DNA of 13,466 nt, taken from NCBI GenBank assembly GCA_011523315.1, contig WTHE01000377.1, positions 1 through 13,466 of the forward strand, in the 5' to 3' direction. Below the pieces are notes generated by a model that saw only the letters and a program-made list of their open reading frames with translations, was not told the origin of the DNA and did no database searches. Of the stretch, positions 1 through 6,410 are shown in pieces (positions within the stretch are counted from its first letter, which is position 1; the number at the start of each line of letters is the position of its first letter). Source of the stretch: Candidatus Binatota bacterium (GTDB lineage: Bacteria > Desulfobacterota > Binatia > Bin18). A program made the position numbers and the translations under genes.

Positions 1-258
1 GGCCAGGGCATAATGACCCGGGTTGGGCCGGGCTGTTTTCAGCTCGGTAAAGTCGCGCATCATCTGCCAGACCTTGGCCGGGTCGCGCCGAAAGGCGTCA
101 ATCGTGGCGTACTCCTCGGGATCGTAACGGTCCCACAAGCCACCCGGATCGCGAAAGGTCGGAATCCCGCTCTCAGCCGAAATGCCCGCGCCGGTCAGGG
201 CGATCGTCTTACGGGACGTGCGAATGGCCTGGGCCGCGCGCTCAATCCGCTCCTGCAT
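1..258 (-). CDS. Sir2-family NAD-dependent protein deacylase (sirtuin), N-terminal 86 residues, runs off the left edge
   Basis: Sirtuins remove acyl groups from lysines, consuming NAD+ and releasing nicotinamide and O-acyl-ADP-ribose. Reading leftward from the ATG at 258-256 gives 86 uninterrupted codons to the window edge, beginning MQERIERAAQAIRTSRK. The NAD-binding signature GAGIS (residues 23-27) and GIPTFRD (31-37) are present, followed by GLWDRYDPEEYAT and PNPGHYALA, all standard for the bacterial family. GAGGA lies 7 nt before the ATG. The zinc-binding and catalytic-His regions fall outside the window. Where desuccinylase-type sirtuins have a YxxR motif shortly after the VW (residues 63-64), this protein reads WQMMRDFTE, so I expect deacetylase-like specificity; that is inference from an ungapped comparison. 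It follows the alpha/beta hydrolase by 109 bp on the same strand and may share its transcript. Confidence 0.9.
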   Translation of the reverse strand, partial: MQERIERAAQAIRTSRKTIALTGAGISAESGIPTFRDPGGLWDRYDPEEYATIDAFRRDPAKVWQMMRDFTELKTARPNPGHYALA

Positions 259-310
259 AGTCGTGTCCTCCGCCGGGCCGGGTTCGTCATGCGGGCCGAC
301 CGTCATGCTG

Positions 311-365
311 AGAAAGGGAAGCGTGATGACCAATGGATTCAATCAGAGATCACGTTTCCCTTTCT
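311..365. repeat. Imperfect inverted repeat (17-bp arms) between the hydrolase stop codon and the sirtuin
   Basis: The left arm at 311-327 (AGAAAGGGAAGCGTGAT) and the right arm at 349-365 are reverse complements except at one position (G321 against T355), with a 21-nt loop. In leftward transcripts the hairpin begins 2 nt after the hydrolase stop codon (370-368) and ends about 50 nt before the sirtuin start. It is not followed by a clear T-run in the leftward direction, so it is a poor canonical terminator. It could be a transcript-stabilising or attenuating hairpin, or a small mobile palindrome. Only the pairing is seen directly. Confidence 0.8.
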
Positions 366-367
366 GC

Positions 368-1189
368 TCACGTCCTGAGTCTTTCGTCAAGGAATTTCTG
401 GACGACCGCCACAAAAGCCGCAGGCTGGTCCAGGAAGACGTGATGGCCGGCTCCGGGGATGTCTGCTGCGGATGCGTCCGGGCAGCCTGCGCGCATTTCA
501 GCCAGGCCGCGAGCCGACAGCGTGGTGCTGTCCTGGCCGCGGACAAACAGGCACGGACAGCCGAGGTCAGACAAACGCGGGCCGAGGTCGACAGGCGCCC
601 GACGCAGTGCCGCCCGGTCGCTCTTCAGCCTGAGCCGCCCGTCCGGCGCGAGACGGACGCTGTGCCTGGCAATCGCCCGGAACAGCTCGGGCTGCGGACG
701 GCTGTCGGCCGGCAGCAGGCGAAAGCGGCGCAGCAGCTCGGCTTCGTCCCGGTAGCTCGGGGCGGGCAGCGCCCGCACCAGACGCATAAAGCGGCTGTCG
801 GTCAGGCGCGCCCGCATATCGACGACGATCAGGGCCCGTGGCCGCGACCTTTGGCTGAGGGTATAGGCCAAGGCGATAAAACCACCCAGCGAGTGACCCA
901 GCAGGATCGGCCTGTCCAGATTCAGGGCGACGCTCAGGTCGTGCAGGTCAGAAACATAGTCATCAATCTCATACGCCCCCGGGTCAGCCCAATCCGTGTC
1001 GCCGTGGCCGCGCAGGTCGGGCGCCAGCACCCGGTAGCGCTGGCTGAGGACGGGCGCAATATGATCCCACCAGTGGGCGTGGGCGGCCCCGCCGTGGAGC
1101 AGGATCAGCGGCGGCCGGTCCGGCTGGCCCCAGGCCAGATAGTGGACGCTGAGACGACCAAGCCGAATGAAATGAGCTGTCGGCGTCAT
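368..1189 (-). CDS. alpha/beta-fold hydrolase
   Basis: A 273-residue alpha/beta hydrolase, probably cytoplasmic because no signal peptide is visible. It probably cleaves an ester or a similar bond; the substrate cannot be read from sequence. The oxyanion-hole region LILLHGG is at 28-34, the nucleophile elbow GHSLGG places Ser at 100, RGQD gives the likely acid Asp220, and GAGHHVFLDQP gives His249. These are in the family order, and the length fits a single-domain enzyme. The frame stays open upstream to 1444, but that extension overlaps cbiA and resembles nothing. The ATG at 1189 lies 4 nt beyond the cbiA stop, has GAGG just upstream, and gives a normal N-terminus (MTPTAHFIRLGRLSVHY). It is therefore most likely translated from the cbiA transcript. 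A role connected with corrinoids is possible by position only. Confidence 0.88.
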   Translation of the reverse strand: MTPTAHFIRLGRLSVHYLAWGQPDRPPLILLHGGAAHAHWWDHIAPVLSQRYRVLAPDLRGHGDTDWADPGAYEIDDYVSDLHDLSVALNLDRPILLGHSLGGFIALAYTLSQRSRPRALIVVDMRARLTDSRFMRLVRALPAPSYRDEAELLRRFRLLPADSRPQPELFRAIARHSVRLAPDGRLRLKSDRAALRRAPVDLGPRLSDLGCPCLFVRGQDSTTLSARGLAEMRAGCPDASAADIPGAGHHVFLDQPAAFVAVVQKFLDERLRT

Positions 1190-1193
1190 GGCC

Positions 1194-2561
1194 TCAGCCC
1201 TGTTCGGCAGCTCTGACCAGACCGGCGGCGCAGGCCGGATGACTGCCGAAGTGGAGGTGGATATAGCTGGCCAGGCAGCGTTTGTAGGCATAGCCCTCTG
1301 GGCGCGGGCTGTCGCCGGGGCGTTTGCGGACCGCATACACGGCGCGTATCGGGCCGTGGCACAAGTCGGGCTCTTCAAGTTCGGAATAATGAAACTCGTG
1401 ACCTCTGACCGTACCGGCCGGAAAGAGGCCGTGGCCCGCCGCAAGGCTCACCTCGACATAGCCCAGGGCGCTCAGCCGTGGCAGCAGACGCACCGTGGTT
1501 GGATAGATACCGACCATGGGAAAGCGCCGGCCCTGCCCGTCTCGAATAGCGTCGGCCAGGTACATCAGGCCCCCGCACTCGGCGTACACCACACCCCGGC
1601 GTTCGATGAAATCCCGAACCTCCCGGCGCAGGGAGGCGTTGGCCGCGAGCCGGGCGGCGTGCAGCTCGGGATAACCGCCGCCGAAGTACAGCCCCTGCAC
1701 GTGTGGCGGCAGGTGTCGGTCTCGGAGCGGACTGAAAAAGACCAGCTCCGCACCGGCCTGGGCCAACAGTTCGAGGTTATCGGGATAGTAAAAACAAAAC
1801 GCTTCGTCCCGCGCCACGCCAAACCGGACCCGCGGCTGTGTCCGTTGCATTGCAGGCTGAACACGGACCGGCGGGCGGCGAACAGCAGCAATCTGGAGCA
1901 GACGCTCGAGGTCAATGTGGTCTTCAATCAGGCCGGCCAGACGCTCGATGTAAGCCGGGCTGAGGGGCTGCTCCTCGGCGGTCCGCAGCCCCAGATGCCG
2001 CTCGGGAATACGTAGCTCGGTCTGCTCGGGCAGGCCGCCCAGGACGGGGACATCGACGTTGTCCTCCAGCGCTTCTCGCAGGTAGTCCAGATGGCCCGGG
2101 CCGCCAATGCGGTTGAAGATCACCCCGGCCAGCCTGAGTTCGGGGTCAAAATACTGAAAGCCGTACACCAGCGCGGCCACGCTTCTGGCCATGGCCGAGG
2201 CATCGACCAGCAGAATGACCGGCAGCCCCAGCCATTTGGCCATCTCGGCCGTACTGCCGGCTTCGGTTTTTCCGCCGTAACCGTCAAAGGCACCCATCAT
2301 GCCTTCCACCAGCCCGATGTCCATGTCCTGCACGGCGCGGGCAAAACAGGCCCGGTTATAGTCCTGGCTCAACATCCAGCCGTCCAGGTTGTACGCGGCG
2401 GTTCCGGTGATGGTCGCGTGATGGCCCGGATCGATGAAATCGGGACCGACCTTGAAGCCCCGCACCCGCCGACCGCGTTTGCGCAGGGCCGCCAGCAGAC
2501 CCAGCGTCAGCGTGGTCTTTCCCACCCCGCTGTGAGTCCCGGCGATGACACAGGCGTGCAT
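1194..2561 (-). CDS. cbiA: cobyrinate a,c-diamide synthase
   Basis: This enzyme of cobalamin biosynthesis uses ATP and glutamine to amidate the a and c side chains of the corrin ring (cobyrinate in the anaerobic route, hydrogenobyrinate in the aerobic route, where it is called CobB). The 455-residue protein has the family's usual length and two-domain order. An N-terminal dethiobiotin-synthetase-like ATP-binding domain carries the P-loop GTHSGVGKTT (8-17) and KVGPDFIDPGHH (37-48). A C-terminal class I glutamine amidotransferase domain has the nucleophile Cys329 in YAECGG and the catalytic His in SYIHLHF (His435 or His437). The ATG at 2561 starts exactly at the conserved MHACVIAG strand, but no good Shine-Dalgarno precedes it. 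A CATAAT hexamer at 2575-2570 lies so close that a very short leader is possible. It is divergent from hemB and is followed 4 nt later by the hydrolase. Confidence 0.95.
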   Translation of the reverse strand: MHACVIAGTHSGVGKTTLTLGLLAALRKRGRRVRGFKVGPDFIDPGHHATITGTAAYNLDGWMLSQDYNRACFARAVQDMDIGLVEGMMGAFDGYGGKTEAGSTAEMAKWLGLPVILLVDASAMARSVAALVYGFQYFDPELRLAGVIFNRIGGPGHLDYLREALEDNVDVPVLGGLPEQTELRIPERHLGLRTAEEQPLSPAYIERLAGLIEDHIDLERLLQIAAVRRPPVRVQPAMQRTQPRVRFGVARDEAFCFYYPDNLELLAQAGAELVFFSPLRDRHLPPHVQGLYFGGGYPELHAARLAANASLRREVRDFIERRGVVYAECGGLMYLADAIRDGQGRRFPMVGIYPTTVRLLPRLSALGYVEVSLAAGHGLFPAGTVRGHEFHYSELEEPDLCHGPIRAVYAVRKRPGDSPRPEGYAYKRCLASYIHLHFGSHPACAAGLVRAAEQG

Positions 2562-2666
2562 AGCCGGGGATTATGCCCCAGACCCGAGCCGGGGGCGAGG
2601 GCTTGCATCGGCGGGCGGAAAAATGGAAACTTTTACAGAACGGCACCAGACTGACAGGAGAACAGC
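2562..2666. promoter_or_regulatory. Divergent spacer between cbiA and hemB
   Basis: These 105 bp must hold the leftward signals for cbiA and the rightward signals for hemB. On the hemB side AGGAG lies 6 nt before the ATG (ACAGGAGAACAGC), which fixes that start. On the cbiA side CATAAT (2575-2570) resembles a -10 element, five of six positions matching consensus, but no matching -35 is visible. The spacer is too short for a full cobalamin riboswitch and I see no B12-box. No operator was recognised. Confidence 0.45.
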
Positions 2667-3644
2667 ATGGCCTTTCCGACCCACCGCCCGCGCCGCCTGC
2701 GGCGTACCGAGCCGCTGCGACGCATGGTGCGAGAAACCCAACTCAGCGTCAACGACCTCATCATGCCGCTGTTTATCGTGCCCGGCTCCGAGATGAGCAA
2801 TCCGATCAGCTCCATGCCGGGCATTGCCCAGCTGTCGGTTGACCGGGCGGTTGAGGAGTGCAGGCAGATTCGGGATTTGGGCATCCCCGGCGTCATTCTG
2901 TTCGGCATTCCCGACCACAAGGACGCCCTCGGCTCGGACGCCTACGCCGATGACGGCATCATTCAGCGCGCCCTGGCCGCGCTCAAGGAAGCGGTGCCGG
3001 GCCTGCTGCTGCTGACCGACGTGTGCTTTTGCGAATACACCGACCACGGCCACTGCGGGATCGTCAAGGCTCAGGACGTGGATAACGACGCCACCCTGGA
3101 CATCCTGGCCAAAGAGGCCGTCTCCCACGCCCGGGCCGGCGCCGACATTGTGGCCCCGTCGGACATGATGGACGGCCGGGTGGGCGTCATTCGTCAGGCG
3201 CTCGACGCCGAGGGCTTTCCCCATGTTCCGATTCTGGCCTACGCCGCCAAGTTTGCCTCCGGCTTTTACGGGCCGTTCCGGGAAGCGGCCGAATCGACCC
3301 CGCAGTTCGGCGACCGCCGCTCCTACCAGATGGACCCGGCCAACGGCAACGAAGCCCTGCGCGAGGTAGCCCTCGACATTGAGGAAGGCGCGGACATGGT
3401 CATGGTTAAACCGGCCCTGCCCTACCTCGACATCATCCGTCGGGTCAGGCAGCGGTTCGACGTGCCGGTGGCGGCGTACCACGTCAGCGGCGAATACGCC
3501 ATGCTCAAAGCCGCAGCCCTGAACGGCTGGCTGGACGAAGAGCGGGTGATGCTGGAGGCGCTGACCGGGATCAAGCGCGCCGGGGCTGACCTGATCCTGA
3601 CCTACTACGCCAAGGATGCGGCCCGGCTGCTGGGCCGGACGTGA
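2667..3644 (+). CDS. hemB: delta-aminolevulinic acid dehydratase (porphobilinogen synthase)
   Basis: HemB condenses two 5-aminolevulinate molecules to porphobilinogen, the first pyrrole in haem, sirohaem and cobalamin synthesis. The 325-residue protein matches the usual length. Both active-site lysines are visible: Lys195 in YAAKFASGFYGPFR and the Schiff-base Lys248 in MVMVKPALPYLD. Cys120, Cys122 and Cys130 in DVCFCEYTDHGHCG form the catalytic three-cysteine zinc site, so this is a zinc-dependent type rather than a magnesium-only type with Asp at those positions. The substrate-binding GFYGPFR and the late YHVSGEYAM segment are also present. An AGGAG at 6 nt spacing supports the ATG at 2667. 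It is divergent from cbiA and is followed after 3 nt by a small basic ORF, probably co-transcribed. Confidence 0.97.
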   Translation: MAFPTHRPRRLRRTEPLRRMVRETQLSVNDLIMPLFIVPGSEMSNPISSMPGIAQLSVDRAVEECRQIRDLGIPGVILFGIPDHKDALGSDAYADDGIIQRALAALKEAVPGLLLLTDVCFCEYTDHGHCGIVKAQDVDNDATLDILAKEAVSHARAGADIVAPSDMMDGRVGVIRQALDAEGFPHVPILAYAAKFASGFYGPFREAAESTPQFGDRRSYQMDPANGNEALREVALDIEEGADMVMVKPALPYLDIIRRVRQRFDVPVAAYHVSGEYAMLKAAALNGWLDEERVMLEALTGIKRAGADLILTYYAKDAARLLGRT

Positions 3645-3647
3645 GCC

Positions 3648-3818
3648 ATGCCACGCAAAAAAAAGAAACACCGCAGCCTGTCCCAGCTTGAAGCTCTGCG
3701 TCAGGTCCGCAAAGCGCTCCCACCGCCCAGCCGGGCTGAGGACGACCCCACCAAGTACCGCCGGACCGCCGCCCGACGGAGTTGGCAAAAAGAGCTGGAG
3801 CGACTGGAAGAAGGCTAG
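3648..3818 (+). CDS. Small basic hypothetical protein (56 aa) directly after hemB
   Basis: An ATG 3 nt after the hemB stop opens 56 codons ending at TAG. The protein begins MPRKKKKHRSLSQLEALRQV and ends WQKELERLEEG. Residues 3-9 are almost all basic, the middle is PPPSRAEDDP, and the C-terminal part is a highly charged stretch that could be helical. No cysteine, signal peptide or membrane segment is present. I recognise no family. The tight spacing suggests translational coupling to hemB, since only a weak GG-rich site precedes the ATG. Codons 3-6 contain a run of eight A bases, which could allow polymerase or ribosome slippage. It could be a nucleic-acid- or ribosome-associated protein by its charge, but that is a guess. 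A longer overlapping frame (3616-3840) looks non-coding. Confidence 0.55.
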   Translation: MPRKKKKHRSLSQLEALRQVRKALPPPSRAEDDPTKYRRTAARRSWQKELERLEEG

Positions 3819-3842
3819 CGCAATTCACCATTATGTGTAGCC

Positions 3843-3920
3843 GTGTAGGTCGGGTTAGCCGCAGGCGTAACCCGACATCCCGTACGTGTCGGATTACGCT
3901 CCGCTAATCCGACCTACCAC
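3843..3920. repeat. Twin-hairpin palindromic repeat (REP/MITE-like) downstream of the hemB pair
   Basis: The outer arms GTAGGTCGG (3845-3853) and CCGACCTAC (3909-3917) are perfect complements, and GTG/CAC ends extend them with one bulged base. Inside are two related hairpins: GTCGGGTTA (3849-3857) with TAACCCGAC (3868-3876), and GTCGGATTA (3888-3896) with TAATCCGAC (3905-3913). The two half-elements differ by one base in each arm and are joined by about 11 nt. Short palindromes of the form GTCGGRTTA-loop-TAAYCCGAC are, to my knowledge, frequent intergenic repeats in many genomes, usually classed as REP or MITE-like. It may also end transcription of the hemB unit, although no T-tract follows. 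It ends 33 bp before the next ORF. Confidence 0.85.
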
Positions 3921-3953
3921 AGCCTATCGGGAAACGCGCTAGGAGGAGGAGCT

Positions 3954-4328
3954 ATGTGGAAAAAGTCAGTCCTTGCGACAGTGACGGTGCTGGTCCTGGG
4001 TCTACCCGGCTTGGCCTCTGGCGGCGAATACGACGATTTTGAAGACGCCCACCCCCTGCGGATCGTCGCCTATCCGCTTCACGCCATAGGCTATGGTCTG
4101 GAACGGCTCATCACCCGACCGATCCATCGCCTGGTCTCGCGGCCCGGCCTGGCGCCCATAGTCGGCCACACCCCGGACGAGTTCTCTTTTGACCAGCGGC
4201 CGAGCAGCCTGCTCTCATCCGACAGCATGCGGGCGCTGCGGGATGTTCCAGCGCCACTGAGCGCCACGGACCAGCCCAGGGCGACCGAGCAGTCGGCCCA
4301 GGCGCTTGTCGGCTCGCCGCTCCAATAG
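3954..4328 (+). CDS. Small exported protein of unknown function (124 aa)
   Basis: The protein starts MWKKSVLATVTVLVLGLPGL, a classic signal peptide with KK and a hydrophobic core, with likely cleavage around residues 22-24 (ASGG). It should therefore be periplasmic or outer-membrane associated; no lipobox cysteine is present. The mature part holds the segment HPLRIVAYPLHAIGYGLE (33-50) followed by RLITRPIHRLVSRPGLAPIVGHTP. I recall similar segments in uncharacterised exported proteins of other Gram-negative lineages, but I cannot name a family. Residues 80-124 are Ser/Pro/Gln-rich and look disordered. The Shine-Dalgarno AGGAGGAGGA (3941-3950) is very strong, so it is probably well translated. 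It stands alone between the palindromic repeat and a convergent SDR gene. Confidence 0.8.
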   Translation: MWKKSVLATVTVLVLGLPGLASGGEYDDFEDAHPLRIVAYPLHAIGYGLERLITRPIHRLVSRPGLAPIVGHTPDEFSFDQRPSSLLSSDSMRALRDVPAPLSATDQPRATEQSAQALVGSPLQ

Positions 4329-4370
4329 TCCGGGCCCAGGCCGAGTCCATCGCAGGCCACACGGCTACTC

Positions 4371-4398
4371 GGCGCAATCGCGCCGGGCTCCGCTCCCG
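4371..4398. terminator. Two adjacent GC hairpins between convergent genes
   Basis: GGCGC-AATC-GCGCC (4371-4384) is a perfect 5-bp stem with a tetraloop. It shares its last base with a second small stem, CGGG (4384-4387) pairing with CCCG (4395-4398), so the two cannot both form fully. They lie between the stop codons of the exported protein (4328) and the convergent SDR (4402), where a bidirectional terminator is expected. Neither strand has a T-run after the stem, so intrinsic termination is uncertain. Confidence 0.35.
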
Positions 4399-4401
4399 TG
4401 C

Positions 4402-5103
4402 TCACCACTCTTCGCCGAACGGCCGGACCTCGACATGAAACGACCAGCCGGAACGCTCCTGGTGGACGACCTGCCAGGTCGTGTCGGCAATTGCCGCCGG
4501 TTTGATGAAGAAGTCGTCCGACTTGTCCGTGAACATCTTGCGCGTCCACTCCAGAGCGATCACCGCATCAATCACCACATAGGCCACATGGACGCCCTGC
4601 GGGCCCAGCGTGCGGGCCATGGACTCGGCCAGGATGCGCTGGGCGGCCTTGGTCGGCGCAAACCCGGCAAAGCGCGGCTTGCCGCGCAGGGCCGAGGTAT
4701 TGCCGGTGGCGATGATGGCGCCCTTGCCGGCCGCAATCATGTCGGGCGCCACAGCCCGGGCCAGGTACAGCAGGCCCATCGTATTGACCTGAAAGTTCTG
4801 CTCCAGGACCGCAGGCTCGATCTCCAGAAACGTCCCAAAGGCGCCGCCCACCGCGTTGTGGATCAGCACCTCGGGCGCACCCAGGTTCGCCTTGATCGCG
4901 GCCAGGGTCGTGTCCACCGCCGCCTGGTCCGACACGTCACACCGAAAGCCGGTCGTGTGCGGGATGTCCCGCTCCAGCTGTGACAGCCGCTCTTGGGTGC
5001 GGGCCAGCATGGCGACCTGATAGCCGCCTGCGGCAAAACGGCGGCTCAGGGCCGCCCCGGTCCCCGGGCCAACCCCGGAAATCACGCAAACGGGCCGTGC
5101 CAT
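4402..5103 (-). CDS. SDR-family oxidoreductase with Phe replacing the catalytic Tyr
   Basis: This 233-residue Rossmann-fold protein of the short-chain dehydrogenase/reductase family carries the cofactor loop GVGPGTG (10-16), an IHNAVGG segment (81-87, the NNAG equivalent), Asn107 in VNTMG, and the active-site region from ATGNTSALRG to the conserved Lys152. The usual YxxxK motif reads FAPTK (148-152), so the catalytic Tyr is replaced by Phe. Ser137 is a candidate for the active-site Ser. Similar SDRs with a GVGPGxG loop and FxxxK are known to me among uncharacterised proteins, so this is likely a subfamily trait rather than a sequencing error. Activity may be altered or absent. The start at 5103 has AGGAG 7 nt upstream. 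It lies 18 nt after amidohydrolase 1 on the same strand, probably one operon, so it may act on the same compound. Confidence 0.88.
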   Translation of the reverse strand: MARPVCVISGVGPGTGAALSRRFAAGGYQVAMLARTQERLSQLERDIPHTTGFRCDVSDQAAVDTTLAAIKANLGAPEVLIHNAVGGAFGTFLEIEPAVLEQNFQVNTMGLLYLARAVAPDMIAAGKGAIIATGNTSALRGKPRFAGFAPTKAAQRILAESMARTLGPQGVHVAYVVIDAVIALEWTRKMFTDKSDDFFIKPAAIADTTWQVVHQERSGWSFHVEVRPFGEEW

Positions 5104-5121
5104 AGCGCTCTCCTGCCGACC

Positions 5122-6279
5122 TCAGATGCCGTACACCTGGGCGACGTTATCGCCGATGACCTTCTGACGGGTGGCCGCCGACATCGGCTCAACCAGCTCT
5201 TTCAGCTCGTCCATGTAGTTGCCCGGATGATCGAAATGCGGAAAATCCGAGGCCCAGAAAAACTTGTCGGCTCCCACAAAGTCAACGACGTTACCAAACG
5301 CCTTTTCGTCGGGATCGCCCGAAATCCAGCACTGGCGGTGAAAATAATAGCTGGGCTTCTCCTTGAGCGGCACGGATTCGCCCAGCGGGCTGTCGTAGAC
5401 CGCGTCCATGCGGTTGAGCAGATAGCCGGCCCAGCCCGCGCCGGACTCCAGGACGACAACCTTGACGCGCGGAAAGCGCTCGAACAGGCCGTACTGAAAC
5501 AGGGCCGTAAACGCCTGCAAGGGGCCCTGGGCGCCGTGCACGTTGAAGTGCCACACCGCCCACTTCTGCATGTCCCGGAAGCGCTGGTGGACCCGCTTGG
5601 CCGGCGGCTCGCCGCTGGGATGAATGCCGACTGGCACGTCCAGCTCCTGAGCTTTGGCCCAGAACGGATCGTAGTCGGGATGGGCGTGGGATTTGTTGGT
5701 CGGGGTAAAGGGCACGAAAAACGCGCCTTTGGCGCCGTTTTTGACCGCCCGTTCGATCTCCCGGGCCGCCGCCTGGGGATCGCCCATCGAGATGTGGGCA
5801 ATCGGGATCAGGCGGCCGTTCGAGTCTCGGCAAAAGTCTTCGACCCAGCGGTTATAAGCCCGGGCGTAGGCGGCTTGCAACTCCAGGTCGTCAAGATTTT
5901 CGGCCTCCCACAGCAGTCCCAGGCTGGGATAGATGATCGCCTTTTCCAGGCCCTCCTGATCCATGCGTTCCAGCCGCTCGTGGGGAAACATCGAGCCGAA
6001 CGGCGCCTGGCCGACATAGGTCTTGTCCGGGTGGGGTTCGAGATCCTCGGCCTTTTTACCCATCGCCCCGGAAATGGCCAGGCCGCCCGGGCGGACATAT
6101 CTGGCCGGTGCGCCGCCGACCTCGACGACCTCCAGCCCGTCCTGGTTGGGTCGGATGCGCAGGGCGCGGTCACGGAACTGAGGATCGATATATTTCTCCC
6201 AGGTATCGGGCGGCTCGAGAATATGACCATCGGCGTCAATCGCGCCGGCATACGGAAATGTCTGATTCTGCATAGACAT
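5122..6279 (-). CDS. Amidohydrolase_2-family metal-dependent hydrolase (paralogue 1)
   Basis: A 385-residue TIM-barrel hydrolase of the Amidohydrolase_2 group (relatives include ACMSD-type decarboxylases and LigW-like enzymes). The substrate is unknown. The N-terminal metal motif reads DADGH (15-19) where many relatives have HxH, leaving Asp17 and His19 as likely ligands. GIHPSGE provides His220, VVLESGAGW provides Glu278, and ASDFPHFDHP provides Asp345 and His348. There is no signal peptide, so it is probably cytoplasmic. Two in-frame ATGs exist (6279 and 6273); the first is preferred because AGGAGG (6292-6287) lies 7 nt from it. It heads a leftward unit with the SDR and is divergent from mutS. 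The second half is nearly identical to paralogue 2 at 9445-10608 (about 92% over roughly 195 residues by eye), while the first half is more divergent (about 70%). Confidence 0.93.
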   Translation of the reverse strand: MSMQNQTFPYAGAIDADGHILEPPDTWEKYIDPQFRDRALRIRPNQDGLEVVEVGGAPARYVRPGGLAISGAMGKKAEDLEPHPDKTYVGQAPFGSMFPHERLERMDQEGLEKAIIYPSLGLLWEAENLDDLELQAAYARAYNRWVEDFCRDSNGRLIPIAHISMGDPQAAAREIERAVKNGAKGAFFVPFTPTNKSHAHPDYDPFWAKAQELDVPVGIHPSGEPPAKRVHQRFRDMQKWAVWHFNVHGAQGPLQAFTALFQYGLFERFPRVKVVVLESGAGWAGYLLNRMDAVYDSPLGESVPLKEKPSYYFHRQCWISGDPDEKAFGNVVDFVGADKFFWASDFPHFDHPGNYMDELKELVEPMSAATRQKVIGDNVAQVYGI

Positions 6280-6303
6280 CGGGGCGCCTCCTTTTGCCCG
6301 GTC

Positions 6304-6332
6304 TTTCTAACCTACCTGTCGGGCTTGGACAA
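6304..6332 (-). promoter_or_regulatory. Predicted sigma70-type promoter of amidohydrolase 1
   Basis: On the minus strand TTGTCC (6332-6327) and TAGAAA (6309-6304) are separated by exactly 17 nt, each four of six against TTGACA/TATAAT. The predicted start of transcription lies near 6297, upstream of the AGGAGG. The same TTGTC-N18-TAGAA layout precedes paralogue 2, which raises confidence that it is functional. Confidence 0.45.
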
Positions 6333-6410
6333 CACGCGGCCTCTTGCACGCCGCGCGCTTTGTCTCCATTGTTGGACGGACGTGCAGCCCCATAAACTAA
6401 GGCCAGTCCA

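Noticed and set aside
182..1216. 344-codon open frame on the plus strand opposite the hydrolase
   Set aside because: It is antisense to a clear alpha/beta hydrolase, has no family-like motifs, and is the kind of long shadow frame common in GC-rich DNA.
1190..1444. 85-residue N-terminal extension of the hydrolase
   Set aside because: It overlaps the cbiA catalytic C-terminus in another frame and resembles no hydrolase N-terminus; the ATG at 1189 is adjacent to the cbiA stop.
2562..2666. Cobalamin riboswitch upstream of cbiA or hemB
   Set aside because: The gap is too short for the full fold and contains no recognisable B12-box.
2571..3788. 405-codon open frame on the minus strand opposite hemB
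   Set aside because: It is antisense to an unmistakable hemB; the G/V/H/Q-rich composition is typical of a shadow frame.
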